A stretch of 64,000 bases of DNA from Sphaerulina vaccinii (taxonomy: Eukaryota > Ascomycota > Dothideomycetes > Mycosphaerellales > Mycosphaerellaceae). The notes under the pieces were generated by a model. The model was not told where the DNA came from. It did not search any database and was given only the letters and a program-made list of their open reading frames with translations. The number at the start of each line of letters is the position of its first letter. The first letter of the stretch is position 1. Positions 43,620 through 54,400 of the stretch are shown here, piece by piece. The translations under genes and the position numbers were made by a program. The stretch covers positions 1,736,001 through 1,800,000 of the forward strand of contig JAKUDP010000004.1 of assembly GCA_022570795.1 (NCBI GenBank). The letters run 5' to 3'.

Positions 43620-45274
43620 CTAACTAAACACAAACCCCTCCCACCCCTCCTCCTTAACCCTCTTCAACTCCTTCCTCCAATTCCCAATGCCCCCAAAATA
43701 AAACCTCGGACTAACCTTTCTCCCCTCTATATTCTCTCCAAAAAACCAACTATTCGTCCTACTAAACAACGTCACACCTGCAATATCCGTCATAGCCTTC
43801 AACCACTTCACATCAGCTTCCTCCGTACTCTCCACAACACCCTTACCCCCTCTCTTCCTAGCTTCAGATATAAGATCCGCAGCAAACCGAGCCGATTCTT
43901 CTGCGACGGGTGGATTATTCGCGAAAGGGACTCCAGGACCTTGAGAGAAGAAGAGGTTTGGGAAGGAGGAGGTTGTTATGCCGGTATGTGAGTGAGGGGC
44001 GTCGGCCCAGTTTTCGCGGAGGGTGAGGTTATTGCGGCCACGGAAGTCGATTGCAAGATATGAGCCGTCGACGGAATCGAAGCCTGTTGCGAAGACTATG
44101 AGGTCGAGTTCGTGGAGATGACCGTCCGAGGTGCGGATGCCGTTGGGTTCGATGGAGGAGATGGGGTTGGCTTTGAGATCTACTGCGTGGACGTTGGGCT
44201 GGTTGAAACGTTCGTAGTACTTGTCATCAGTCAGAGGTCGACGCGCAAACCAGTCTTTCGAGAGGAGAACTTCAGCTTTCGCAGGATCTTTGACGATTGA
44301 TTTGATCTTGTTGTGGATGAAGTTAATAGCTTCTTTGTTGGCTGCTTCATCGACAGCAAGGTCGGAGAAACCGCCGAAGAGGAATCGAAAGCCGGAGCCT
44401 TTGTCCCAGAGATCTTGGAAGACTCGTTGACGTTCTTCGGCGGAGACAGAGAGCGTAGCTCGAGCTGGTTCGTCCAAGCCGAAACCTACGGCAGAGTTGA
44501 AGACGTCTTCCCAGATCTTGTCATATTTGTCGTTGATGGACTTGCGTTCGTCTGGTGTGACTGATCGGAATTGCGCTGGGACGACATATTGAGCGTGACG
44601 GATGAACTGGGTCAGTTCTGAAGCTTGCTCTGCGAGTGAGCTGGTGAGTTGAACTCCTGATGCGCCGCTGCCGATGACCGCAACACGTTTGCCTTGCCAT
44701 TGTATGTCTGGAGTCCAGCGAGAGCTGTGCACAAGCTGACCTTTGAAGGTGTCGAGACCGGGTATGTTAGGGATGTTTGGCTTGTGAAGGATCCCGATGG
44801 CAGTGACCAGATACTTGGTCGTGAACTTCTCTCCAGTGCTGACCTCTAGTTTCCAGAAATTGCTCTCATCATCCCAGTGAGCAGCTTTGAGCTCGGTGTT
44901 GAACGAGATCAGCGGGTAGAGCTCGTGCTTGCGAGCGACCTCTTGGAAATATGCTTGCAGTTCTGGTCCTGTCAGGTAGTTGTTTGGCCATTCCTGCTTG
45001 AGTAGAAGCTCTTTGTCGAAGAGGCTGGAATAGCGATATGTGTCGCTTGTAACATCAGATCTAACGCCTGGGTAGGTGTTCCTGTGAAGAGTTCTGAGCA
45101 GCTGTATGTCGGAAGTAATCTTCTTATCACGTACCAGTGCCATGTACCTCCCACGTCTTTGCCGGCCTCAATACCTTTGACCTTTAGGCCGAGTTGCTTG
45201 AGCAGGTATAGAGCGTAAAGGCCACCGAAGCCTGTGCCTACGACAACTCCTTCATAGTCTGGTTGAGCTGCCAT
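43620..45274 (-). CDS. Baeyer-Villiger monooxygenase (flavoprotein)
   Basis: FAD- and NADPH-dependent monooxygenase of 533 aa that inserts oxygen next to a ketone. Exon 1 45135-45274, a 53-nt intron 45082-45134, exon 2 43620-45081. The FAD Rossmann motif GTGFGG is at residues 13-18, and the intron splits the conserved GGTWHW/NTYPGVRSD region. The BVMO fingerprint appears as FKGQLVHSSRW (F-x-G-x3-H-x3-W), though the usual final Pro or Asp is separated by Thr. The NADP Rossmann motif is VAVIGSGASG and the late VFATGFDSVDG motif is present. The start MAAQPDYEG is chosen because the longer frame enters the upstream tandem repeats. Substrate unknown; the nearby P450 suggests a shared oxidative pathway. 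Confidence 0.92.
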
Positions 45275-45310
45275 GACTAAATATGTTGCTGTAGCTTCGA
45301 GAGTCTGAAA

Positions 45311-46135
45311 GCGGCCGCGCCATAAGATATATGTGGCACGAGGCATTGCGCCATCATTGGTTCTTGCGATTGTACCTGGATGTGGTGAGAAAGTCTAAGA
45401 TGGTGTCAGAGGAGGAGGAGCGATGGGCAGATACCCTGCACATACTATTACGCAAACACCTGGCCTGAGTACAAGTTGAAAGATAACATGTATATTGCAC
45501 TTACCAAACCCCAAAAACTCACAAACTCCCAAGAGTCCCAACACTCCCAAACTCGTGCTATTCATTCGCATCCTGAAACTCGAAGTAAGCCTGTATTGCG
45601 CTTGAATATGTTGCTTCGCGTCCCACCGTCCTCCCCCACCCACCAGCCCCGGCCGCGCCATCAGATATATGCCACAGAAGGCATCGCGCCATCATTGGTT
45701 CTTGCGATTGTACCTGAATGTGGTAAGAAAGTCTAAGATGGTGTCAGTGGAGGAGCTATGGGCAGATACCCTGCACCCACTATTACGCAAACGCCTAGCC
45801 TGAATACAAGTTGAGGACTGACATCGTATGTTGCACTTACCAAAATCCCCAAGAACCCACAAACTCCCCAACTACCAAAACTCCCAAACTCGTGCAATTC
45901 ATTCGAATCCTCAAACTCGCATTAAGCTTGTATTGCATTTGAATATATTGCTTCGCGTCCCACCGCCCTCCCCCACCCACCAGCCCCGGCCGCGCCATCA
46001 GATATATGCTACACAAACCATCGTACTACTACAACCTGTCGCCATTGTACTTCGATAAGGTAATGAAGTCTAAGATGGTGTCAGTCGAAGAGCTATTGGA
46101 CTCATCCCCTGCTTCAGCTATTGCGTGCGCGCAAG
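45311..46135. repeat. 338-bp tandem repeat, about 2.4 copies, in the monooxygenase promoter
   Basis: A unit beginning GGCCGCGCCATMAGATATAT recurs at 45313, 45651 and 45988. The first two copies are near complete and the third is truncated. Each contains TGCGATTGTACCTGAATGTG, TCTAAGATGGTGTCAG, an AC-rich run with CTCCCAAACTCGTGC and a CCCACC-rich end. Divergence between copies is moderate with small indels. The array starts 37 bp upstream of the monooxygenase ATG, so it is the promoter of that gene. No transposase frame or terminal inverted repeat seen. Confidence 0.85.
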
Positions 46136-46434
46136 CTTGAATATTGTTATCACCTCATGTCACGTGAACCCAAGAAATGGCTGTAGCCAGCTACGATCAG
46201 TCGAGACACGTCGTGTTTGTGCGGTTGAAGTTCCACACAGAGCGGAACAGTACTTTACTGCACGTCTGCGTCCTGGCAAAAGCTGTGCATTCTCGATTCG
46301 CTTGGCACCGACTTCAGCGGTATGGGAAATCAGACTGCACACGAGGCGATGCTGATATGAGGCCTAGTATTGCTACTCGAGCGAATTGTTCTTTCGTAAT
46401 TGTTTACACAAGCGGATGATCGTCCGATGCTGTC

Positions 46435-47697
46435 TCAAGGATCCGGCTTCTTCAATGCCTTATCTAGCAGAGCTTGCATACTGAGTAGGTCTTTCGGCTT
46501 CGAAGCAACGGCATCTTCTTTAGTGCTGTCTTCGTCCTTCTCTGCTTGACTCTTAGTTGGACGTTTACGAATGGTCAACGGAGAGACTTCTTCCGAGATC
46601 TTCATATTCGGTACAGCTGTTTGCTGCTGGAGCGTTTCCGCCACTGTCTTCTCGTTCGGTTCCGCGACCAGTGTATCCTCGAGGCCTGGAGATGACGCTG
46701 GTGGAGCCCAAGTGACATGTTTGCTTAGTCTCCTCGATTTTGAGACCGTAAATCTCTCCTTGGAGGGGTGTGGTACAGCTTTCGTCTCCGCTGCTGGTGT
46801 AGTTGCCGTCTTGCTCTCCACTGTTGGTGCAGCAGGAGTCGTCGAGCTTTCCAGGCCAGCCTTCAACTTCTCGATCAGCTTAGACGTCTCTGTTGGCGCA
46901 CTCTGGGCTCGAGCCTTGTCGATGCTCGTAATCGTGAACGGATTCCCAGCCTTTCCTCTCACTTCCATCTTCTGTGTCGCTCCTTCTCCCCAGCCTTTAG
47001 CATTCGTCTTGATAGCTTCTTTCGAATTGGTCTTCACAGCCTCTGCCAAACTCGTCTTGTTCCTTTCCTCCACGCCGTCTATCGCACTTCCCTGTGCAGC
47101 CTTTGCGAATGCCGGCTTATACGTCGTCTTTCCATTCTCTGCATTATGTAACTTCTCCCTCAATACCTCAACTGTTGACTCAAGGTTTTCGAAAACAGTA
47201 TCCAACCTCTTAGCGTGAGCCTCTTCTTGAAACTTCAGAATCTGTGCTTCTTCTATCTTGTCCTTCTCGGTACCATTGTTCAGTTGAGTGCGGAACTTCT
47301 GGCTGATCGTCTCTCCCTTCTCCTCAGGATAAGGTACAGACTCAAGATCATCAAGGTTTAGGCGGAGGCTCTCGACACGTTGGAGTAGGATGTTGAGTTT
47401 AGGAGGGAAAGTTCTTTGGTGTCCAGCCCAGTTCTTGGGTTTGTAGGGAGCAATCTGTGGGTTGATCTGGACTATACTGGCGCTGGCGATGACATTAGAT
47501 GTCAGACTCTGCAGAGATTGGGCTGATGAGGCTATTTCTGAGACCTGGCTCTTGGTTGTTGAGAGGGCAATGGAGTCGATTTGTTTGAGGTATGATAGCG
47601 TTTCCGTATGCGATGTGGACTCCTTGGTATATGATGTTGACGAGAAGGAACGCAGATGTTGGAGACGGCGACTCAATGGCCGCATTTGACGGGACAT
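46435..47697 (-). CDS. Hypothetical mitochondrial protein
   Basis: Intronless frame of 420 aa. The N terminus (MSRQMRPLSRRLQHLRSFSS) is Arg-rich, lacks acidic residues and has the RxF/S pattern of a mitochondrial presequence. The middle is helical and charged (PPKLNILLQRVESLRLNLDD; KFQEEAHAKRLDTVFENLES), probably a coiled coil. The C-terminal half is Ala/Thr/Lys-rich and disordered. The tail LLSMQALLDKALKKPDP is a likely conserved end. I do not recognise the family. It is divergent from SAM50 with only 185 bp between the start codons, which fits co-regulation of two mitochondrial genes. Confidence 0.75.
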   Translation of the reverse strand: MSRQMRPLSRRLQHLRSFSSTSYTKESTSHTETLSYLKQIDSIALSTTKSQVSEIASSAQSLQSLTSNVIASASIVQINPQIAPYKPKNWAGHQRTFPPKLNILLQRVESLRLNLDDLESVPYPEEKGETISQKFRTQLNNGTEKDKIEEAQILKFQEEAHAKRLDTVFENLESTVEVLREKLHNAENGKTTYKPAFAKAAQGSAIDGVEERNKTSLAEAVKTNSKEAIKTNAKGWGEGATQKMEVRGKAGNPFTITSIDKARAQSAPTETSKLIEKLKAGLESSTTPAAPTVESKTATTPAAETKAVPHPSKERFTVSKSRRLSKHVTWAPPASSPGLEDTLVAEPNEKTVAETLQQQTAVPNMKISEEVSPLTIRKRPTKSQAEKDEDSTKEDAVASKPKDLLSMQALLDKALKKPDP

Positions 47698-47882
47698 GTT
47701 GTCTGTACTTGAAGTGTTTCCAGTTCACTTAAGGTGTATGTTGAGTTTTGGTGGCGCTCACATGTCAATGCGAATCCGAGAAAGCTTGTTTGGGAGAGCT
47801 CGAAGTTCAGCCAGCCAGCTACTGCAAGGAACAGAGGTGCATACCATAAGCTACTTTAGCTTCACTTCTCGACCCTGTTGAG
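47698..47882. promoter_or_regulatory. Divergent promoter of two mitochondrial genes
   Basis: 185 bp separate the ATGs of the hypothetical mitochondrial gene (-) and SAM50 (+). Both must draw their promoters from here. Confidence 0.6.
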
Positions 47883-49415
47883 ATGGCGTCGTCGCCGCTG
47901 GATGACGATGTCTTCCAACAGCTCCGCACACCGATTGACCCCAAAGTGCTGGAGCAACGCGAGAAGGAGATCAATGACCGGGTTCACGCTTCATACGAGA
48001 AAGCAGAGAAGCGCCAACATGAGCTGATATCGCTCAACTCCACCGCGCCCGTCTCCATCTCCTCAGTCAAAGTCCTTCACGCAACACATACCCGCCATGG
48101 CTTCCTGGACCGCATCTTCTCGCCCCTTCTGACCTCCAATCGCAAGGACGAAGCATACTACACCCTCCGCGAAGCCCTCACCGAAGTCTCACGAGCAGTC
48201 GACAAACTTCATCGTCTCGACATCTTCCAATCGCCCATATCAACATACATCGACAAAGCCGAGCCCTCAGACGCCAGTACCACACCTACCGATTATGCTG
48301 TCTTTGTAACTGCGAAGGAAAGAGGGCGATATACGATCAAGACTGGTACGGAGGCAGGAACGGCAGAAGGAAGCGCATACGTCAATGCCACTTTGCGGAA
48401 CATCTTTGGTGGAGGTGAACGACTCAATGGTCATGCTAGTCTAGGAACGAGAACGAGAGAAACATACAGCGCGACTTTCGATACACCAATCATCTCCAAC
48501 CCAGACTTGCGCTTCGAAGTAGGCGGCCTCAAATCTAGCACCGTGAAGCCGTGGGCATCTCACGAAGAAGTCCTACGAGGTGGCCAAACGAAGCTCTTAT
48601 ACCGAACCTCACCTGCTCTACACCAGGAATTCGGATACTCTGGTTTCTGGAGACAAGTGACATCTCTTGCGGAGAAAGCCTCTCCAACAATCCGAGCCGA
48701 TGCTGGAGATAGCTTCAAATCTGCCGTCTCACACACTGTGACATACGATTCGCGCGATGCACCAATGCTTCCCTCCCGCGGTTTTCTCTTCAAAGCCCTT
48801 GGCGAACTTGCGGGAGGTCCACTTGGCGGAGACGTCACATTCGGAAAGTACGAGGTTGAAACGCAAGCTGCTGTTCCAATACCTATTCCTGGCATCGAAG
48901 GACCTAGCGGAGTTTCATTTACAGCTGGCTTGCGCGGAGGAATTCTTGCGCCATTGGGAGGACAAGGTTCAAGAATCAATGATCGATTTCAACTTGGTGG
49001 ACCTACAGATGTGAGAGGTTTCAGACTGTCGGGCCTAGGACCAAGGGATGGCCAGGACGCAGTAGGCGGAGACGTATACGCAGCAGGCGGCGCGTCATTA
49101 CTCTTCCCTTTACCACGAGTCGGCCCAGAAACCCCACTCAGACTACAGGCTTTCATCAATGGTGGACGTCTACTCGCACTCAAAGACTCCCGAACAGGCG
49201 ATGAGAAGAGCTCGCCGCAAGATGTCGGAAACAGTCTAGCACGCACGATCAGTGCTCTCGGAGACAGCTTGCCAAGCGCTGCTGCCGGCTTCGGACTGGT
49301 ATACGCGCACCCTGCTGCGAGAGTTGAGGTCAACTTCAGTTTACCTCTCATCATTCGCAAAGGAGAAGAGGGACGAAAGGGACTTAGCTTCGGTATTGGA
49401 CTGAATTTTCTGTAG
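47883..49415 (+). CDS. SAM50: Sorting and assembly machinery subunit SAM50 (Omp85 family)
   Basis: Central subunit of the mitochondrial outer-membrane SAM complex that inserts beta-barrel proteins. Intronless, 510 aa, close to the family length. Residues about 50-150 form a single POTRA-like domain (VKVLHATHTRHGFLDRIFSP to LHRLDIFQSPISTYI). The 16-stranded barrel follows, including LRNIFGGGERLNGHASLGTR, the conserved SHTVTYDSRDAPMLPSRGF and FQLGGPTDVRGFRLSGLGPR, which carries the Omp85 lid-loop (V/I)RG(F/Y) motif. The last strand GLSFGIGLNFL is a typical beta-signal. The start at MASSPLDDD has no competing upstream ATG in frame. Confidence 0.95.
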   Translation: MASSPLDDDVFQQLRTPIDPKVLEQREKEINDRVHASYEKAEKRQHELISLNSTAPVSISSVKVLHATHTRHGFLDRIFSPLLTSNRKDEAYYTLREALTEVSRAVDKLHRLDIFQSPISTYIDKAEPSDASTTPTDYAVFVTAKERGRYTIKTGTEAGTAEGSAYVNATLRNIFGGGERLNGHASLGTRTRETYSATFDTPIISNPDLRFEVGGLKSSTVKPWASHEEVLRGGQTKLLYRTSPALHQEFGYSGFWRQVTSLAEKASPTIRADAGDSFKSAVSHTVTYDSRDAPMLPSRGFLFKALGELAGGPLGGDVTFGKYEVETQAAVPIPIPGIEGPSGVSFTAGLRGGILAPLGGQGSRINDRFQLGGPTDVRGFRLSGLGPRDGQDAVGGDVYAAGGASLLFPLPRVGPETPLRLQAFINGGRLLALKDSRTGDEKSSPQDVGNSLARTISALGDSLPSAAAGFGLVYAHPAARVEVNFSLPLIIRKGEEGRKGLSFGIGLNFL

Positions 49416-50164
49416 AAACAGCGCAGCAGTGATAGACTAAGTGTACAGATGATTTGACTCTTCTCTGCCTCGAATGACCAGCAAAATCGGCGGACCACCA
49501 AGTCTCGCCTGTAGTGACATTAGTCCCCCATGGCCTTGTCTTTCCAACCCTCGTCGCTACTTCCGTAAATGATGGAATTGAAGATACATACATACCCCAT
49601 CACCTTCGACCTCGACCTCGACCCTCTAATTAACCTGCAAAGCATTCGACTTACTTACCTCTCTCTAATCAACAGCAAGCAGCATTAGTCTAGCGGAAAC
49701 AAAGCTAATCAGTCATCGACGAAAAACAGACGAACACTTTATCGACACCTGGAGAGAGAATCAATTGTAATCTCAAATTGGCGTCAATCTAAGCATATCT
49801 TTAGTGCGAATGTTGTTGTTCTTTTTTGCTCTTTCGTGCTTTCGAATGAGGTCTAGATACTGTCGTTTTTTATGTTAGTTAGTTATCGAACATGAAGACG
49901 TGGTATATGAAGACGTGGTATGGGGCGGAGTGGTATATTGTGTGAATAGAGTGGCGTGGAGCTATATAGTCATCAAAGTGGATTGCTCTTCCCGACGCAC
50001 GTCATTCCTCTTCTGCGCCCAAGATAGTCCTGCTGTAAATGACTGATGAGTAGGACAACAAGTAGTCGTCCAAATTCGCATGCTTTGAACCTAGTACGGC
50101 ACATCTTATTCGAACGTCAGCATCGAGCTCCAACTTGACATATCGATCGAGACGCGCTCACCCA
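49416..50164. other. Intergenic; possible isolated relic of the tRNA-like repeat
   Basis: No gene. Near 49684-49725 the sequence ATTAGTCTAGCGG followed by CTAATCAGTCATCGACG loosely resembles the core of the array at 42.2-43.6 kb. A duplicated GAAGACGTGGTAT occurs near 49892-49921. Confidence 0.35.
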
Positions 50165-50719
50165 TCATGGACAAATATCCGCGTTCTGTACACCAGTACA
50201 CTGGACATACGCCACGCAAGAATATGAAATTCCACAAAACTGCGAATACTGCCCTGTCTGAGAGGTATCGACCTGCTGGCAAGTCATCTTGTACCCAGTT
50301 TCCGTCTCAATAGTCCCAACGACTTGTCCCACATCGCAATTCCCGGTGGCGGTGTATTTGCCATAGCCCATTGGAGTACTGATACTGTATGTCTCGACAT
50401 TGGAGCACTCGTCGAAGTCACTGAGGAACGTTTTGTCTCTGTCGCAGCCGCCTGTGCCGAAGCTATCTGGGGTGTCCGTGTTGCTGGCATAGGTGCTTTG
50501 GCTACAGGCCGGTATTCCGCTTGTACTTCCAGAGCAGAAGTTGCATAGAGCAATGGTGAGGTAGGCGGTGTGTCCGTTAGGTCCGAGACAGGTTTTCGAG
50601 TCCCATGGACTACCGAACTGTTGGCGAGCGTTGAGTACGCCGGAAGCCTGTGTAAGCCACGGAAGTGAAGCAAGGACCAAGGCCAGCATTTGCATGCGAC
50701 TGGTAGGAGTGGAGAGCAT
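50165..50719 (-). CDS. Secreted cysteine-rich protein (12 Cys), effector candidate
   Basis: Product of 184 aa when started at MLSTPTSRMQMLALVLASLP; the frame is open upstream, but that part is basic and not signal-like. An internal ATG eight codons in (MQMLALVLASL) is equally good. The signal peptide ends near LTQASG. The mature protein has 12 Cys, Gly/Ser/Thr-rich loops and paired motifs ALCNFCSGS, CGISYSCVAYVQCTG. Even Cys number suggests six disulfides. No catalytic motif is seen and no named family recognised; extracellular structural or effector role is inference. Confidence 0.65.
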   Translation of the reverse strand: MLSTPTSRMQMLALVLASLPWLTQASGVLNARQQFGSPWDSKTCLGPNGHTAYLTIALCNFCSGSTSGIPACSQSTYASNTDTPDSFGTGGCDRDKTFLSDFDECSNVETYSISTPMGYGKYTATGNCDVGQVVGTIETETGYKMTCQQVDTSQTGQYSQFCGISYSCVAYVQCTGVQNADICP

Positions 50720-51420
50720 ATTCCTGGAATGTCGCTGAAGTCGATGTGGTGGCTGAATGCGTTTGCGAAGTCGTTGTGTTTTTGGTGGTTCGAAGGGGCT
50801 TCCTCTGTGCTTTATACCAACGATAGTGGATACCACTGATTCACGCCCGGCATGGTGGAAGACCATCGGCTTCGAGGACTTCGTGATCACATCTTGTTCC
50901 ATAACAGGCCGTAATGTCACGGAGCAAGATACGGACGAGTACTTCGTGCGTCCCGTTACCACTGCATGTTCGTCGCAGTTGCTGAACGAGACTTAGTCGC
51001 AGAAAGTGCCAAGTTCACGGCTCTGCCAAGAGGCTCCCATCGCCTATAATCACCTCAGGAATCCTTCGTTCAAGTTCTTGTGGGCGCCGAGGAAAGTCCG
51101 ACCAGAAAGGGCAGCCGGACTGGTGTACTGGGGGCGGAGAGGACACATCTAAGCAATTTAGCACAAATACAGGATGCATCCAAGAGGCTTGGTATTTGCG
51201 AGTCCAGGTTGGATCCGGACCTAGTATTGATCCAGTCTTCATACTCCGGGCGGTCTCGGGTGAAGTTTGTCCATAAGTCCGTTGCATGGGAAGACTGAAA
51301 GACTTGGGTGATATGCTTGAGGCCAAAGCCTAGCAGCGAATAGTCAAAGAGACGTTATCGAACGACGTTGATGTGCTGTGAGTCGGGGTGCATACTCTGT
51401 CAATCCCACATCGTGATGGC
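50720..51420. other. Intergenic
   Basis: About 700 nt with only short overlapping frames; no supported gene. Confidence 0.45.
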
Positions 51421-54400
51421 TCAACCTTCATCAACCGCCCCCAGATTTGCTTCACCCAGACATACCCTCAACTTGGCGCGTTTCAAATCATCATTGTCCA
51501 TAAGCTCCATCACGTACTCCAGAGGGGTATATACTCTTCCAGCCTTATCCGTATATGCGAGCTTGTCAAACCTATCAGGATCTTCGCTGATGTTGAGAGC
51601 TGCAAGCAAGGTCGTAGTCGTTTCGACTTCTTGTTCAAGGGCCAAATGGAAGACTGTCTTCTGTCGAAATCGCCAGTTCAAAGGTTCTGGTGTTCGGTGG
51701 GCGAGGAGCTTGATAGTCTCTAGTCTGCGTTCCGCGAAAGAGGCTTTGGCGTTGGCGATTTTGCACCATGGCATGGGAGTTGTGCTTTCGATGGCAACTG
51801 CTAGTGGGATGTAGTTGTCGTACTCTTCTGATGCTGCGTTCGGGTCGTGAAACTTGAAAAATGTCTTGACGAAGTTTGGGAGAGCGAGGAATGCTGCTAA
51901 GTGTAAAAGGGACCCTTCGTTTTGTGGCATGCCAGAGTCTAAGAGCTTGAAGGCGTCGAGATTGCCAAGGTAGAGAGACGCCATGCGGAGAGTTGGTCGG
52001 CCGAGGTGATCATTGTCTTCATCATCGTTAGAGGCTTCGGAAGATGCACCGAAGCGAGCAAGAGTTGCGGCTGGGACACGATACTGAAGTACGGTTTCTT
52101 TGCGCAAGGCAAGGAGTGCTTTGAGCACTGGAGTCCTGGAGGTGTCTAGTAAACAGGCGAATGCGGCAGTGACCTTCGATCTAGGCGTTGTATAGGTGAG
52201 GTGATCTGTCACAATGGTTAGCTTGTCGAATCAGCGAAATCAAGATAGAACCTACCTTTGGCGCCTTTTGACTTCAGAAGTGTGATGATGGTCTTGTTCT
52301 CAATCCTAGGAGCAGCGAGTAGTGTCCAGATCCGCAAACTGCACTCCTCCTTCTCCCAGCCAGGGCACATGCTGTACTGCGTCGTGACCGATATGGAAAG
52401 GCCATGTCTAAGCATTTTCGATATCAATGTCGTGCCACTTGGGAACTTCCGTATACCGTCGAACAAGATTTCGTTGTTGGCAAGTTTTACGACCGTACTC
52501 TGTTCTTCCAGACACAGTTTGAACCATTTATTGACATCACTTTCCTTGTCGTACTCACCGATCAGCCTACCCAACACCGGGTCGATGATGGCACGCTTGC
52601 TCAACTCACGAAACTGGGGTATCAGGTCTGAACGACATGCCAGCATGAAGCACTCGGCGTTGCTGCCGTTGGGATCAGCACCTTTCGTCACGAGTAAGCG
52701 AATAGTCTCCAGATCTGCGCCATGTTGTTCTAGACAGGCAAGCAATGCCTTATGTCGACCAGCTTTGCTGACCAGGCCCCTGTCTAGAAGCGCTTGATAG
52801 ATTTCGAAGCGAATCCTTGATGTCCCGAAAGGGGTCTCCAAGGCCATGACGAAGGCATAGTCGGCCACCTTGCGATCATTGAGACGTTGACATAACAGCT
52901 TCATGGCCTCTACGGACTGAGCCTCGATCGCCAGCGTCAGAGCTTTGGAGGTGACTTCCGCGCCCGATCTGAGCAGCAGTCTAGGAATAGTGAGATCGCC
53001 AATCTTATTGGGCATGAGCGAATTCGTGAGCGCAAGCGACTTTTCAAGCGCGCTGATATCGTGTTCAAGCAGGTTCTGGAAGATCCAAGCTCGTCTCTCT
53101 TTTGCCATTTCAGTATACTGTGCGTACTGGAAACAGTCGTTGCTTTCCTGAGAGCCGACTGTAGCTACGAGAAGAACGAAAAGATCTTGATTGGCCTTCT
53201 CCGCTGCCAACCGGAGGAGTGGAATGTCAACTCGCGCGCTTCGCTCGAGGAGCAGTGCTGGAAGTCGGGTGTACTCGGGAGTGTGATCGACGCATTCAAG
53301 AAGCAAATTTGATAGCTCCTCTTCAGTAGCACGTTTGGCGGTACCGAGAAGAAGTTCAAATGTGGAAGTCTGTCGCTCATCAGAGATATCCTTCCGCGAA
53401 GCAAATGAGGCTGCAGCGGAAAGACAGGCCTGGCGTATAGACTCGACAGCAGGATCATGTTCAAGCAGTAAGCTTAGTATGTCCAAAGATGCTACTGCAG
53501 CTGCCAAGCGAAGTGCAGCCCCTCCGTCGTGATCAACTAGTGCACCATATCGTAACACCAAGTCCAGACCTGCGGAGTCGCCATCAATGGCAAGCTGGGT
53601 TTGACTGAGAAGGCAAGTCGTCTGACCAATCTCTGTAGGTTTGCAATGCTCCAGGAGAACTTCCATCATTTCACGCGTCAATGCGCAGATCTTCGGATTC
53701 AAGACATGTTCGAATGCTCGCTGCAACGAGGCTGTGCTCGGGTGCGCGGCAATTATGTCTCTCAACAGCGATATGTTGCCGTCGTCAATGGCAAGTCGGA
53801 AGACCTCGCCGTCTCGCGACTCAACACTGAGGCCATGACGGACTAAGCACTTGACTATGGCCGCCATGTTTGGGTTCGCTCGGAGCACAGCAGGGTCGAA
53901 AGCGTCCAGTGCAGCTTGCTTCTCTGGGCTCGCTCGTAGCAGCGTTTCCAAAGCGGATGTAGTAAACACCTGTGGTTCCACGCAGGCCGTCAGTACACGC
54001 TCGGTGCTGGCTCGGCTTGGCGGACAGTTGTCGCAAAGTAATGTGAATAGGTCCAAGTCCACTGCATGCACCGCATTCAAATACACCAGACCTTCCTCAT
54101 AATTGGCGTCCGCTCCGTGAGACAACAACAGTCGTATAATGCCTGGATGACAACCATATATCGTTGCGCTTAGCAAAGTCTGATCGATGTGAACTCCCTT
54201 GGCTCCTTTACTCAGCAGCATACTCAGTACGTCTATCGTGCTGTCATATCCTTGTGTTGTTTTTACGAGAGCAGTAAACGCCAATGGCACGGCTCTAGAT
54301 AGTGTGCTGACTCGTACACTTGCCTCGCATACTAGCTCCAGCGTATCGAAGTCTCCTCTGCTGGCAGCAAGCAGAACGCTGTTCGTAGCTTCATAATCAC

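Noticed and set aside
45311..46135. Transposable element
   Set aside because: No terminal inverted repeats, target duplication or transposase frame; simple tandem duplication explains it.
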